Assembly (NCBI RefSeq): GCF_016808335.1 | Contig: NC_053153.1 | Location: forward strand, 31,813,590 to 31,877,589 | Origin: Panicum virgatum | Lineage: Eukaryota; Streptophyta; Magnoliopsida; Poales; Poaceae | DNA length: 64,000 bases | Direction of reading: 5' to 3' | Part shown: in pieces, positions 23,654-35,650 of the stretch | Position numbering within the stretch: the stretch's first letter is position 1 | Layout: every line of letters starts with the position of its first letter | The notes under the pieces: model-generated | The model's database searches: none | Told to the model about the DNA's origin: nothing | Seen by the model: only the letters and a program-made list of their open reading frames with translations | Program-made: the position numbers and the translations under genes

Positions 23654-23977
23654 TCATTTGTAACTTTTCATTTGGACCCCTGGAAGTTTTGGTTCTTTTA
23701 ACTTGGGGTCCCCGGCGGAAATCACAGAACAGAGCAAGGAAGGGCGCGGCGTTTCCCGGCGAGGAGGTTGGCCGGCGGCGAGGGGAAAGTGGGGGAAAAT
23801 GGAGAGGGGCTCAAGTGCTACCTTTGGGTGGCCGTGGCTCGTCGGGAGAGGGTCGGAGGAGGCGGGTCCGCGGAGAGGGGCGGCCGGTGGTGGGTCTGCT
23901 CGCCGGCGTCCATGCTCCGGTGACGGAATGAGGGAAAGGATGGGTCGGAGAGCTTCAGGAGGGCAATGGGGTTCCAT
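23654..23977 (-). other. Small ORF downstream of the C LTR TATA box (107 codons, doubtful)
   Basis: About the first ATG downstream of the TATA box at 24097-24107 on the - strand opens a 107-codon Pro/Arg-rich frame. The same frame is open in the other LTR (33071-33394). It lacks recognisable motifs, and conservation between two 0.9% diverged LTRs is weak evidence. It may be an upstream ORF of the C transcript or chance. Confidence 0.15.
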
Positions 23978-24096
23978 TTCAGGGGTTGGTTTGGGGCGTG
24001 GAGGGCCGGAGAAGGGGGCTCTGCGGCGAGCTGCGGCTCGCCGGAGTTACTGAACGGAGCGGCGGCGGTTTCTGAGCGCGAGGAGGGTCGTGTTGG

Positions 24097-24107
24097 CCTT
24101 TTATAGG
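24097..24107 (-). promoter_or_regulatory. Probable TATA box of element C LTR
   Basis: CCTATAAAAGG on the - strand within the GC-rich LTR block, repeated at 33514-33524 in the other LTR. It is a good plant TATA consensus in the right orientation. Confidence 0.55.
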
Positions 24108-25117
24108 CAAGGGAGGAGGGGGAGGTCGAGCTGGGGGCGAATTTGCCGGGGAGGACGGTGCTGGGGGAGGCGCGCACGGCCGTGGCAGCTCGGCCGGCCA
24201 TGGTGGTCGCCGTGGCGAGCACATGAAGGGTGGGGGGCGCGTGGCGAGCTCTTGTGGCGCCAGGGAAGGTGGTTTGGGGCAATACCAGGGGTGCACGAGG
24301 TGGTCTGGGCCTGGGGCTCGGCACCTGTCCGCCCAGGTGGCCGGCGCCGGCGTACGGCGTCGCCAGTGGACGGGGTGCAGGGAGGCGGGAGGTTGAAGAA
24401 CCGACCAGTGGCAATCTCGTAAATAAACCAAAGTTCCAAAATCAGTTCTGTAATTTCAAATTTTCTCCCTCTTCTTGGCTCAAAATGAAAAAGTGTTGAA
24501 TACCACTTTTGCTCAGTTTTTCGAGATCTACAACTTTCGTGTTATGCACTTTTTCATTAGAGCAACGGTTTGAGAGTTATTTAATTATTTCCAAAAACTG
24601 TCATTTAAGGTACTTATCATTTCATGTGAATTTTGGCACTTTTACTCCTAGGCTTCAACTAGGTTTTTGTTTATCATGACATGGTGAATATGTCTATTCA
24701 TTTTCATAGGCTTCCTTGCATTGGTTTGAAGTTATTTTAACTTCCTTAACACTAGAAATAGAACTCTTGTTTATTTGATTTGTTTAAATTAGTAGCTCTT
24801 CTCAAATCAAAGAATGGTTCCATTGATCTTTGCATTTGAGGGCTTTCCAGTTTGGGTTTGATTTGCATAGTAAGTTTATAGCTCATTATGAAAAGTGTAT
24901 TTTATTGCCTTATTTACCACACATGTCAAGTCATGTTAAAAAGGCTACCAATTATTATTTTTCAAGCACATTGCACTCAAACACATGCACTCATACATTT
25001 ACACACAAGTTTGGAAGAACTAGACATAGGGTTCTTATTTAAGTTTTCTTAGCTCATTTGGGTGTGAAGTTATGTTAATTGCTTGGTTTTGGTTAAACTG
25101 ACACCAGAGGTGTCACA

Positions 25118-25154
25118 GCCTACCCCCCTTAAAAAGAATCTCGTCCCGAGATTC
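25118..25154 (-). promoter_or_regulatory. Element C hairpin and polypurine tract
   Basis: On the - strand, GAATCTCG-GGA-CGAGATTC (25136-25154) is followed by TTTTTAAGGGGGGTAGGC and then the LTR start. This is the same architecture as family T, with the outer base pair changed from A-T to G-C. Confidence 0.85.
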
Positions 25155-25354
25155 AGGTGAATAAGCTAAGTGTGGACAGTGTGTGTGCCTTTGGTTGGTG
25201 AAACCAGAAGGTAGACATTATTACCGACTTCGAGTTGCAAAGATTTTCTTCTTTTTATCCAAATAACTCATTTGGCTAGAGTGGTCATCTCTAATATTTT
25301 CTTGTATTATCTTTGGTTGTTATTCTGCCGAATGATCAAGTCTGGTCTAAATAT

Positions 25355-25850
25355 TTAGTGGTCTTCGGTTTGTGACAAACTCAGTGGAGTTTGACACCTT
25401 TGATCATACGATGCTATAATTCGTGCCATTTTCAAGCTTGCTTGATATCTGGGTGAGAACTCTGCTAAAAACGGGCATTTGTCTTCATGGTTGTCATAAT
25501 GAATGATGTAAGATCTTAGCATGTCTTTTAAGATTCGGTCCACTTTTCAGTTTGGCCGTCGGTTCGAGGATGATAAGCTGAACTTCAGTTTGGTGACAGG
25601 AGAAGATTGCAAGGGATTTCCCAAAAAGTGTGCTAGGAGTTGAGCACTACTATTGAATTTAATTGTATGTGGTATGATATGTAGACCACAATGTAATCAA
25701 GATGAATACCGGCTCACTTCTTGGTAGTATGAATAGTGTGTAATTGAAGAAAAGGTGTCGGTTGTCGATAATGATCCATATGGAATTAGGCCTTGGAGAG
25801 GTGCTTGGCAAACCAATCATGAAATCCATAATCGGCAAAAATTGGAGTGT
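25355..25850 (-). pseudogene. Decayed integrase fragment of element C
   Basis: Reading the - strand, several frames together recall the chromovirus integrase core in order: MDFMIGLPSTS near 25830, a degenerate copy of the first catalytic strand, P-TDGQTEK near 25560, and the open piece 25355-25543 (DRILKDMLRSYIIHYD, ...YQASLKM). Stops and frameshifts are frequent. The GPF module and chromodomain are not recognisable. It shows that C descends from an autonomous Ty3/gypsy element with a family-T-like integrase. Confidence 0.7.
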
Positions 25851-26159
25851 AACGGGTATTTATAAGTGATCTCGGTATAGCATTATGAGATATACTAAGC
25901 AAGAAATTTGCCTAGGGTCTTGATATATTTCATTAATACCCAAGTGATTGGAAAGCTTTGGAAAAAGGTGACCTATCAAGAATTGGTTTTCAGAGATCAG
26001 GATTCAGTTGATCCACTATAGAGATTCAAACCATACAACTCTATCCTTGTCGCAGTAAAACATTTAGGCTTCTCCATTCTTTAAAAGAGCTTGTGCTTGA
26101 CGATTTTCGCAGGACAGATTCTGAGTAGCTGATAGAATTTAGCATAACTGATGAATCCA

Positions 26160-26620
26160 AGCTCAAAAAATCGTCAAATTTTTACTGGGGGTGCCTAAGA
26201 TAATTTTGATCATTTCCTCTAGTCAACTCTAACTCAGAAACAGAGCTTAAGATAGTCAAATCCTTAAGTGTTTGCAGGAAGGTTGACCCAGATTTCAGAC
26301 TGAACAGAGGGCTAGTATTTTGACTGTAAGTACCAAACCACTTGAAAAAAAATTCTCAAAATTTTTCAGTAGCTTTTAGACTCAGTTATACACAACATTC
26401 ATGTTGACCGTTTTCTCAGGAAAGGCATTTAAGTGGGTCGAAAAATTCATGTGGCCAGACTGCTACAAGTTGACAGAATCATAGGGGTTTACCAAAAGAC
26501 TGAATTTTGAGGGTTACAATTCTCCAAAAATTTTCAAAATTTTACAGCAGTAAGGAGATTTGTTTTACTACATCTTATTCCACAGGCTCAGCTTATTTTG
26601 AGGTAGTTGGCCAGGTCTAA
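26160..26620. repeat. Diverged ~180-bp repeats, element C, first block
   Basis: The motif CAAAATTTTACAG or close variants recurs with ends at about 26187, 26369 and 26547 (spacing 178-182 bp). The sequence between is partly similar (CATTTC-TCTAGTCAAC, GTCGAAAAATTCA). No coding is seen. Confidence 0.5.
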
Positions 26621-26999
26621 GATTTGGGTTTCTCTTCTGTACCTGCCGGTCCACTTATATCTGACAGCTTTCTAGTATGGAAATTGCAATGTGGCAATGC
26701 AGATATGTGGTTAAATGAGTTAAAGCACCCATGGGAGATAAGTTTGTGTCGATGTAATATACGGATACAACGACCCATACTCCTAAGAAATATGCACACG
26801 AATTGGTGCATTTGTCCTGAGGTAAGCTAGTGGATGTGCGGTTCATGGTGTGATGGTACACATGGTTTATGCACATAATGTGGTACACACAAGTGTGCTG
26901 AGTATGTGCCTGGGCATGCGTTGCACATGTTGCAATGCAGTGTACTGACCAAGAAAGTTATGCAAGTTCTTTATATTTATGTTGACCTGAATTTAGAAA

Positions 27000-27845
27000 T
27001 CAAATCAACACATTACTCATCCTTGATATGCTAACTAGAGAGCCAGGTGAGTTGGAAATAGGGAAGGTATGACGGGTACCATCATGAATTTCTTCAAGAG
27101 TGGTGAAATTGATCCTTCCTTGTTCGACCTGATCAGCCTGTTTCTTGCGCTCATCCCGCAATCTTTTGCGCATGCTTTTATTTGTTTGGCTAGAACCTTG
27201 GTCCTGATTTTGCTGTGTGGCTTGAGGACATCTTCGAGCGAAGTGGGTAGGACTTCTACAGATGAAACAACGGTTCGTCTCACTCGGACCATTGTGCTGT
27301 TTGCATCGTAAGGATGTCATCACTGGCATATCTACTGAACCATTCTCGGGTATAGTGCACCTAGTTGGGTCCATGGTTTCACGGACAGGCGAGCGAGTTC
27401 TTGCTCTTAGGACTGTGTTGGCAGCAATAGCATTGCGGGTTTGCCTTTTACCACGGGGAACGAAATTTGTGCATGTAATTTCCCATCCAGTCAAGTCTAT
27501 ATTGCTTGAGCCATGCTTGGGGGCCAGACACTTTCCTTGGTCATCCTTAAGTTTCATCGGAAGTTGTGATGGTGGCATTAGGGAGTCTGAGTGAACATCC
27601 TTTATTTCTTGTGTGTCTTCATGGAGCTCTTGATAGTCTGCAACTGGAGTTTGGTGGACCTTGTGCCCATCTAGTTGAAAGTGTTGTTGCTGCAGAAAAT
27701 GAGAAATCGCTTGTTGTCCCTGAACAAGTTGTCGAAGCAACTCATTTTGGGTGGCAAGTAATTCCTCAAGGCCGGGTGGTGGTGGCTGCGATCCGCTACC
27801 ACTGGCACCGAAATTATCTAGAGTACTATGGGTTGCTCTCACCAT
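27000..27845 (-). CDS. Element C gag-like protein with zinc knuckle
   Basis: 281 codons, start ATG at 27845 preceded by ATATTTCAG, the same acceptor-like context as family-T gag. The N-terminal part is Gln/Pro-rich (GSQPPPPGLEELLATQ..., about residues 17-60) and may form a short coiled coil. A single CCHC knuckle, CFICRSPTHFARRC, is at residues 193-206, followed by a basic stretch (SMRKRLRDERKKQ). The central capsid region expected between them is missing, so the protein is shorter than a chromovirus Gag. It might still bind RNA, but I cannot say whether it is expressed. The ORF is open throughout in a young element. Confidence 0.6.
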   Translation of the reverse strand: MVRATHSTLDNFGASGSGSQPPPPGLEELLATQNELLRQLVQGQQAISHFLQQQHFQLDGHKVHQTPVADYQELHEDTQEIKDVHSDSLMPPSQLPMKLKDDQGKCLAPKHGSSNIDLTGWEITCTNFVPRGKRQTRNAIAANTVLRARTRSPVRETMDPTRCTIPENGSVDMPVMTSLRCKQHNGPSETNRCFICRSPTHFARRCPQATQQNQDQGSSQTNKSMRKRLRDERKKQADQVEQGRINFTTLEEIHDGTRHTFPISNSPGSLVSISRMSNVLI

Positions 27846-27999
27846 CTGAAATATATGAGTTCAAGCATCAGTGATATGATTCGTATGGCTTCCAAGATGC
27901 AATGAACAAGTGTGCAACACAATAGAACACAACAAATGCTGTGTAACCAGTTTGTGCAGCGTTAGTCGTTACAAAGAAATTTGTAACTTTCTTTTGGTT

Positions 28000-29230
28000 C
28001 ATCGAAACTTTCTGAAATTTTGACAGCAACTAGATAATTTGACATGCTACACCTTTGGTAGTCAACTCAGAGGCTAATTCTAAGAATAAGATGGTTGAAA
28101 TTGTCCATTACTACACCTCTGGTTTTCTGAACAGAATCTCTGTATTTAGACCATAACTCCTACTGTATACATCTAATGAAGTTGAAATTTTGTAGGCATG
28201 TAGCTTAGGATGTTTGGAGCAACTTTGGTATTCAACCCCAAGGCTAAAATAGTGGTTAATATGGGTGAAATATTCGGTCTTTGCTTCTCTGTTCTGGCTG
28301 TTTTCAGCAGGCCGGGCAATAGGGTTTTGCCTATAGCTCGTAGTATACTAGTCCCACGAAGCTGAAAATTGGTGAGAATCTAGATCAGGGAATTTGTGAC
28401 CACTTTGTTATTCAACTCATAGCCAAGAAGAGTCATATACAAGGGTGAAAATTTCAGCAATATCCCGTAGGATACAAATTGGACAATGAGATTTCAATTG
28501 TACCGGAAGCAAGTTTAGAGTTTCGTCACTCTAAATTGAGGGGTCCAAATTTTTTTTTTGAAATTTTACTAGGGCATTCCTAATATCATTGTGCACAATT
28601 TTTTTTTTCTAGTCAAGGCTAGGTCTAGGTCAACCTTATGATGGTCTTTTTCTTAAAAGTCTTCCTTACTGTATGTCCAGAAAATTCAGCGAACAGAGAG
28701 CTAGTGTTTTCTTAACCAAGGACAATATACTTGGTCAAAAATTCTCAAAATTTTACAGACGATGCCCAAGGTAGTGAGGAACATTTCATCTAGTCAACAC
28801 TAAGGCCAGTTCAGATCCTAACAAGGTGATATGCTCAAGGTTTTGAAGTGATGTCAAACCAGAAAACAGATTGTCCAGAGAAAGAGTAATTTGACCATAT
28901 CTACCAAACCAGTTGGCAAAAATAATTCAAAATTTTACAGTGAGTTCTTCATCAAGTTACCTACAACTTTTGTGTTGAACGATTTTTCAGATGAGCAACT
29001 TAAGATTGTCGAAAAATTCAGTTTAGGCAGACTGCTCCAAGTGGACAGATTTGCAGAAGGCTACTATAAATTTGAAAACGCTAAGGTAGAGATCTTAAAA
29101 ATTCTCATATTTTTACAGCAGCTTGAAATTTTGCGTAGCTACATTTCACCTTACAGACCAAACTCATTTTGAGATAATCTTCATATTTTCAAAATTCGAG
29201 GAAACCAGAATTCCAGATTTTTACAGATTA
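28000..29230. repeat. Diverged ~180-bp repeats, element C, second block
   Basis: Related units, anchored on GAAATTTTGACAG, CAAAATTTTACAG and ATTTTTACAGCAG, end near 28026, 28193, 28374, 28572, 28758, 28940 and 29118 (mostly 167-198 bp apart). Accompanying words such as TCTAGTCAAC, ACAACTTTTGTGTTGA and GTCGAAAAATTCA recur. The block lies upstream of gag on the transcribed strand. The plus-strand ORF at 28891-29172 is a by-product of these repeats. Confidence 0.5.
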
Positions 29231-30036
29231 CCTTGATGATCCTTAATGATGGACTTGTAACCTTTTTGATTGGAATTTGTTTTCAACATTTCTTTGCTAA
29301 AGGTTTAGGGATGAATTCAGAACCTATCCGTCCTCACCAAGGAAAAGAATTGCCAAGTAACCTTGGTCTTACGCAAATGACTTTGGTGTTATACATATTA
29401 CGTCTCTCACTATATAGCTACTCGATATAGATATCTAGCCTATGATTCGATTTCGAGTTAGCATACCTGTAGAGGATTGACAGTATATAAAATGAACCTT
29501 TCGTGCCAGCACTCATGAAAGCGTTCCCATTCATTACCGATCACTATAGAATCGGCATCCATACAATTACCGCCGTATGGACAACGTTAAGCATACGTTA
29601 TCGAAACAACGTATTGACTGAGTACCGTCTTTGACGGGGAATTGAATTCCAATTTCGAACCATTACTCCCCATATAATCAACCGAAGTTGGTATATGGGC
29701 AGCAACTCAAGTAGGCCACTGCTTGAGCTTCAGCGTTCGGCTCGCATCACCGACGGGAAGGTCAGACTCCCTCAGCTGACTGAGTAAGCATACCTCCGCG
29801 GCGACGTGTAGTTGCAGAATTTAAATTACAGAATTTAAATACTGAAAAGTAATGTGCTGGAAGTTAGCCATACAAAATAAGCCACCTGATTATACCCATA
29901 AGATTCCCTAGGGCTTTACGTCCTAGACTTGTCCTTGGAGATCCTAAACTCTTTCAAAAACTTTAGTAGTTTTGAAGTCAAGTTTTAAATTGTTGTTTGA
30001 AAACCGAGGTTGCCATCTCTGGTAGGCTGTCTGCGA

Positions 30037-30048
30037 GCTCTGATGCCA
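30037..30048 (-). promoter_or_regulatory. Element C primer binding site
   Basis: TGGCATCAGAGC on the - strand, 2 nt from the C 5' LTR. It differs by one base (C for T, a possible G-U pair) from the initiator-Met complement used by family T. Confidence 0.8.
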
Positions 30049-30050
30049 GC

Positions 30051-33000
30051 TGTGGCGGAACCACCCAAAACTACTGGGCCCGGGTGCACTGATCTTTGTT
30101 GCTAAGCAACTCTGACCCAAATTGGCACTCACCGGTAGTTCCTCGAGTGAAGCCTCGATAAAAGCCACGCTCTTCCAGGATCAGCAGACAACACTCACAC
30201 GAGGGTGAGCCCAGAGATTACAACACAGAACATTTCATACATCTCAGAGTTTGCAGCGGAAAGGAAAATTTATTACAAACCATGTTCAGAGTAGCAAAGT
30301 ACTACAGAAGTCCGAACTACACAAATTATTCAAGTGTTATAGTCTCAGCGGAAGCAATAAAACATCTAACGAAAGGAAGTGACGTATCGATAAAGCCCAT
30401 ACGAAAAGCATCACTCAGTGGGAGGGTGGTCAGCACCAGCTGAAGGGCCATCCCACTCAACAGACCAGCCCGGAGGCAAGGTACACGGCCAAGTAAGACT
30501 TGCAAACAGATCTTCGAAGTTAGTACCTGAAAAACAGTGCCACAAACAAGGCTGAGTATACTAATACTCAGCAAGACTGACCCGTCACCGGATATAACAT
30601 AGTCCGATAACTAGACATGCAAGGCTTTTTGGTTTGTGGGGTTTATTTTGCCAAAAATGCCACTAAGAGTTGGTCCTTATTTTCAGATTTTATCTAGCCA
30701 TCTTCTAGTTGGATTAACCATTCTAAGTTTGCATCCAACTCTACACAATTATGGTAGAGCAATCATTTAATCAACCAGCAGTATTATCATCATCATGTTC
30801 CACTTGTTACTCTGTGTGACCGAAAACATTAAGCAGTCTCATGCCGTGAGAGGCGGACGATTCTGAATCGGATTTCAACCTGGCCAGGGGAACCTAGACC
30901 ACACGTATGGGAACCAAGTCACCCACACAACATTTCCCCTTTCTTTCCAGTCCGTGGATCCGGAACACCCTCCCCGACTACAGAGCCCGACGTCTCTGCA
31001 CCCGTACGTCCGGACAAAAAATAAAACCTACTTCTACCAAGAGGGTGCGAGATCGTTCCACTCGCTGGTCCAATCAGGTACTTCAGCTTACCGATTACCA
31101 TATTTCTCGGCATGTGGCTAGTACTTTCAAACGCTTAACGAAATGAGCCACACACCGCGACCTTAGCCATTTTGCCTACACCAGCGGGGTATCACAACTA
31201 CACAACCCCGCCCGTTGTCCTTATATTTCAGCAGGAATTAAAGTCAGTAAAATTCCTATATGCTCGCGAGAGGCAGGAAACCCCTCGACTTCTACCGTAC
31301 CTAATTAGCATGGCAACTAGTCGATAAAAAGATCCGGGTATCAAACATAGGTACCTAGGGATCATGCACCTAAGGTTTTCGATCAACTCCTAGAAAACGT
31401 AAATGCGCAATAAAAATTATTACAACATATACAAATAGTAAGATGAATATAAGGCGTAAAATAATGGGATTATGCACCGGGGCTTGCCTTCTTGGGCACT
31501 GTTCAAAGGTAGCCTTGGGCTCTTCCGAACATTGGTTCGGGTCTTGATTCAAGCCAGTACAACTAAGGGAGACACTCTCCGGAGTGGTAGTATTCGCGGG
31601 CACCAACTCATAATCACCGTCGAGTAGATTTACCGTTTCTATATGCATGCAGAAATGATATTGTTACAACATGATATAACATATTTCTTTCCTTCACTAT
31701 AAAGTTATAGTCCAGAATAGCACGTGTTTGTTGTGGTGGTCTTAGTTAACTTTATTTTCTGGGCAATCGTTTATAGAGTAGTTCTTAATTTCACTTTACT
31801 TCATAAAAGAGCTGTGTGTTTTGATTTTTATTCTTATCATTAAAACATAGCAGACTTTCACTATTTCATAGCAACCCATTTACTCATGAGCTAGTGATGA
31901 AAAACTAAAGTAACTCAGATCAGATACTTTAGCATTTATGGTATAGTTTTCAGCATCTAACCATAAAGTAATTAACCATACAAAGCATGTAAGTAGATTA
32001 CTCTAGTTGCTTCATCTTTTGGCATAGCAAGTTTGACATGGGTTCTTGTGCTACAAATTTTATCGGAGCATCTACCAAGCATCTACTCAGTACTGTAATT
32101 TTTCCAGATTTTATTCACTTATGTAGCTGAGGTAAAAAAAAGAACAAAAACAACAAGCCATTAACTAAGATTAATTCTCCAGAGAGTTGTACTAGGTATA
32201 TGATACTCAAATTTTTACCAGAGCCTATTCATGAGATAAACATACTCCAGAAAAATTATCGAGCTTTATAACCACCAGATAAATTAGTTATGCATTTAAC
32301 TTAACATGATTTAGCATAAATTTCTCAAGGTGCATTTAACCAGTACTGCATATGAAATGTTTATTACAGATATAACATACTCTAAACAAGATCATGTCCA
32401 AAAATCAAGATTATTTATGGTGTAGATTACTCAGAACAAAAATAGTAAATCTAACCCTAAGATGCTAAGCATGATTATTCACCACAGAAAAACTCAGTAA
32501 CTGCACCTCAAAATTTTTAGACAGGAACAAAGAGCTAAAAAGAGACTTAAGAAATAAATATAGATTTTTCTGAGCATAATAACTATATATGGAGAATTAA
32601 GTTGATTAAACAAGCATAAAACATGGTATATAGTAAATGAACTCTAATAAATCTGAAATTTATGGAGTTACAAGATTTCAGTAATACATGTATTTAGTAA
32701 AAATTCCAGAGCAAGTTCATGTGCATATTTTCCAGTATTAAATCGAGAAAGCTAGCAATAGATTAGAGAATCTTGATTGTTCTAACATGATAACTGTTTT
32801 GGTTGGGTGTCATCTCTTTACTGTGATCTGAATATTCCATTAGTGATAACATATCCTAAAATAAAGGTCATTTGCTGAGTATAACTTCATGAACATGCAT
32901 AAGGTGATTTTCTTATTCTTTTTCTCAGATTAAAATAAAAGCAAAATATGAACATGTGAATGTAACAAAAGTTGTAGTTCTTGTTCTAAGGATTCCAGAA

Positions 33001-34534
33001 CATTTTAGTTTGCATTTTTCTGATTTTTATACGATTTTCTAGGCATTTTTGAAGTTTGCTGTTTTTGAGTTCATTTGTAACTTTTCATTTGGACCCCTGG
33101 AAGTTTTGGTTCTTTTAACTTGGGGTCCCCGGCGGAAATCACAGAACAGAGCAAGGAAGGGTGCGGCGTTTCCCGGCGAGGAGGTTGGCCGGCGGCGAGG
33201 GGAAAGTGGGGGAAAATGGAGAGGGGCTCAAGTGCTACCTTTGGGTGGCCGTGGCTCGTCGGGAGAGGGTCGGAGGAGGCGGGTCCGCGGAGAGGGGCGG
33301 CCGGCGGTGGGTCTGCTCGCCGGCGTCCATGCTCCGGTGACGGAATGAGGGAAAGGATGGGTCGGAGAGCTTCAGGAGGGCAATGGGGTTCCATTTCAGG
33401 GGTTGGTTTGGGGCGTGGAGGGCCGGAGAAGGGGGCTCCGCGGCGAGCTGCGGCTCGCCGGAGTTACTGAACGCAGCGGCGGCGGTTTCTGAGCGCGAGG
33501 AGGGTCGTGTTGGCCTTTTATAGGCAAGGGAGGAGGGGGAGGTCGAGCTGGGGGCGAATTTGCCGGGGAGGACGGTGCTGGGGGAGGCGCGCACGGCCGT
33601 GGCAGCTCGGCCGGCCATGGTGGTCGCCGTGGCGAGCACATGAAGGGTGGGGGGCGCGTGGCGAGCTCTTGTGGCGCCAGGGAAGGTGGTTTGGGGCAAT
33701 ACCAGGGGTGCACGAGGTGGTCTGGGCCTGGGGCTCGGCACCTGTCCGCCCAGGTGGCCGGCGCCGGCGTACGGCGTCGCCAGTGGACGGGGTGCAGGGA
33801 GGCGGGAGGTTGAAGAACCGGCCAGTGGCAATCTCGTAAATAAACCGAAGTTCCAAAATCAGTTCTGTAATTTCAAATTTTCTCCCTCTTCTTGGCTCCA
33901 AATGAAAAAGTGTTGAATACCACTTTTGCTCAGTTTTTCGAGATCTACAACTTTCGTGTTATGCACTTTTTCATTAGAGCAATGTTTTGAGAGTTATTTA
34001 ATTATTTCCAAAAACTGTCATTTAAGGTACTTATCATTTCATGTGAATTTTGGCACTTTTACTCCTAGGCTTCAACTAGGTTTTTGTTTATCATGACATG
34101 GTGAATATGTCTATTCATTTTCATAGGCTTCCTTGCATTGGTTTGAAGTTATTTTAACTTCCTTAACACTAGAAATAGAACTCTTGTTTATTTGATTTGT
34201 TTAAATTAGTAGCTCTTCTCAAATCAAAGAATGGTTCCATTGATCTTTGCATTTGAGGGCTTTCCAGTTTGGGTTTGATTTGCATAGCAAGTTTATAGCT
34301 CATTATGAAAAGTGTATTTTATTGCCTTATTTACCACACATGTCAAGTCAAGTTAAAAAGGCTACCAATTATTATTTTTCAAGCACATTGCACTCAAACA
34401 CATGCACTCATACATTTACACACAAGTTTGGAAGAACTAGACATAGGGTTCTTATTTAAGTTTTCTTAGCTCATTTGGGTGTGAAGTTATGTTAATTGCC
34501 TGGTTTTGGTTAAACTGACACCAGAGGTGTCACA
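30051..34534 (-). repeat. Element C 5' LTR
   Basis: 4484 bp, same length as the partner LTR and about 0.9% different by eye. TATA box at 33514-33524 (-); 107-codon doubtful ORF at 33071-33394 (-). Target duplication CGTTC follows at 34535-34539. Confidence 0.93.
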
Positions 34535-34539
34535 CGTTC

Positions 34540-35650
34540 GATCGAGATCAGACGGTCCAGATGCGGTTTGACCGCCTGCGTACCAGTCAGCGCACGTCAC
34601 ATTTGCTTAAGAGCCCCCCAGCTATCACAGAATTGAGCCGCAGTCCGAGTTAGTTCAAAAGAAAATGCAGTTAGGCCCCGTTTTTTACCAAAACCCCCTG
34701 ACCTTCCTGGTTTTAGCGCCCGCAGTCCAGGGACTTCGGTTTTGCTTGTTAGCCCTTAGATTTAACGGTTAATTATGTTTAGGCCCTCGGTTTTTGCAGA
34801 AAACCCCCTGGAACTTAGTTTTTCTCGCAGATAAGCCCCTAGAACTTGTTTTTAGCCTAGAATATGCGTTTTAGCTCCGTTTTAGGCGTTCTTTATGTCC
34901 ACACGATCATTGTAACGTGTAGAATAGTTTTAGACTAGTTTAGTGTGCTGTTTTTATGTATTGATGTACTGTTTCTTAGCTTTTGTTAGTGTTTGCTTGT
35001 ATGCTTATTGTTGTGCCTCGTTTTAGCCATGTGTTCGTGAGTAGACGTTGAGCTACCGGAGGAGCCCCAGTACCAGTACCCGGAGCAGCCGTCTTCCGAC
35101 CAGTTTGAGCAGCAGCAGGAGCAGTACGAGGAAGGCAAGTATAACATGAACAACCTATCACTTTTAAATACATTTTCATACTGCATTTAATATTGTATGC
35201 CTATAAGGATTTCCTAGCCACTTTATATCCTTTATATATATCCTTTGGGGTTGCATTTTGGTTAGTTGTGCTAGGTGCCGCGCTATAACACATAATGGTC
35301 CTTTTTAATTAATTTGATTAATGGTATATGCAACTTAATTCTGAGAGTGGCACTCTGTATGGCTTGAGTGGCTCACTTCTCGTTAAAATTGGTTTTGTTA
35401 GAAACATGGTTTAGGGGGCCGGCACGGTGCTTACTGCCTAGTTGGCCACTCTCCATAAGGACCGGTTCATATAGCGACAACCTGGGACAACAGCGCTACC
35501 ACAAGACTGGAATGGGATGGTCTTGACTTACTAATTAGGTCTTTTTGGTTTGGAGTAACTTACCTGCGGGGCAAAGGGTGGTAAGCTTCAATGGTCCCTG
35601 CTCCTACGGCTGGTCTGTGCTTGGTTTGCGCACCTGTGCTTGTACCCCCG
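34540..35650 (+). repeat. Element A 3' LTR, segment 2
   Basis: Resumes after C and its duplicated CGTTC (34535-34539) and aligns with 100-1214 of the A 5' LTR. It holds mini-ORF segment 1 at 35044-35134 (open). It ends with CCCCG (35646-35650), the left target duplication of D. Segment 2 of the mini-ORF is beyond D. Confidence 0.93.

Larger units (their letters stand above)
20634..25117 (-). repeat. Element C 3' LTR
   Basis: 4484 bp. On the - strand it starts with a 7-bp hairpin, TGACACC-TCT-GGTGTCA, and ends CCGCCACA. It has a GC-rich promoter block at about 23710-24400; the rest is AT-rich and shows no gene. The longest ORF (23818-24414, -) spans the TATA box and is probably not coding. 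Confidence 0.93.
20634..34534 (-). mobile_element. Element C: non-autonomous long-LTR gypsy element
   Basis: 13,901 bp with two 4484-bp LTRs (TGTGACACC...TTCCGCCACA on the - strand), target duplication CGTTC on both sides, a primer site next to the right LTR and a polypurine tract next to the left LTR, so it reads on the - strand. The 4933-bp interior keeps a shortened gag-like ORF and an integrase relic; protease, RT and RNase H are absent. By eye the LTRs differ at about 39 positions (roughly 0.9%), so it moved recently despite lacking pol. The layout matches large retrotransposon derivatives (LARD-like). Confidence 0.93.

Noticed and set aside
23818..24414. 198-codon ORF on the - strand in both C LTRs.
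   Set aside because: It starts upstream of the TATA box and has low-complexity Pro/Ser/Ala composition. Its conservation only reflects the 0.9% LTR divergence.
28891..29172. 93-codon + strand ORF inside element C.
   Set aside because: It lies antisense to the element and coincides with the ~180-bp repeat units, with no recognisable motif.
26160..29230. CRISPR-like array because of regular spacing in element C.
   Set aside because: The repeats are diverged direct repeats about 180 bp apart, without identical short repeats and unique spacers, and the setting is a plant genome.
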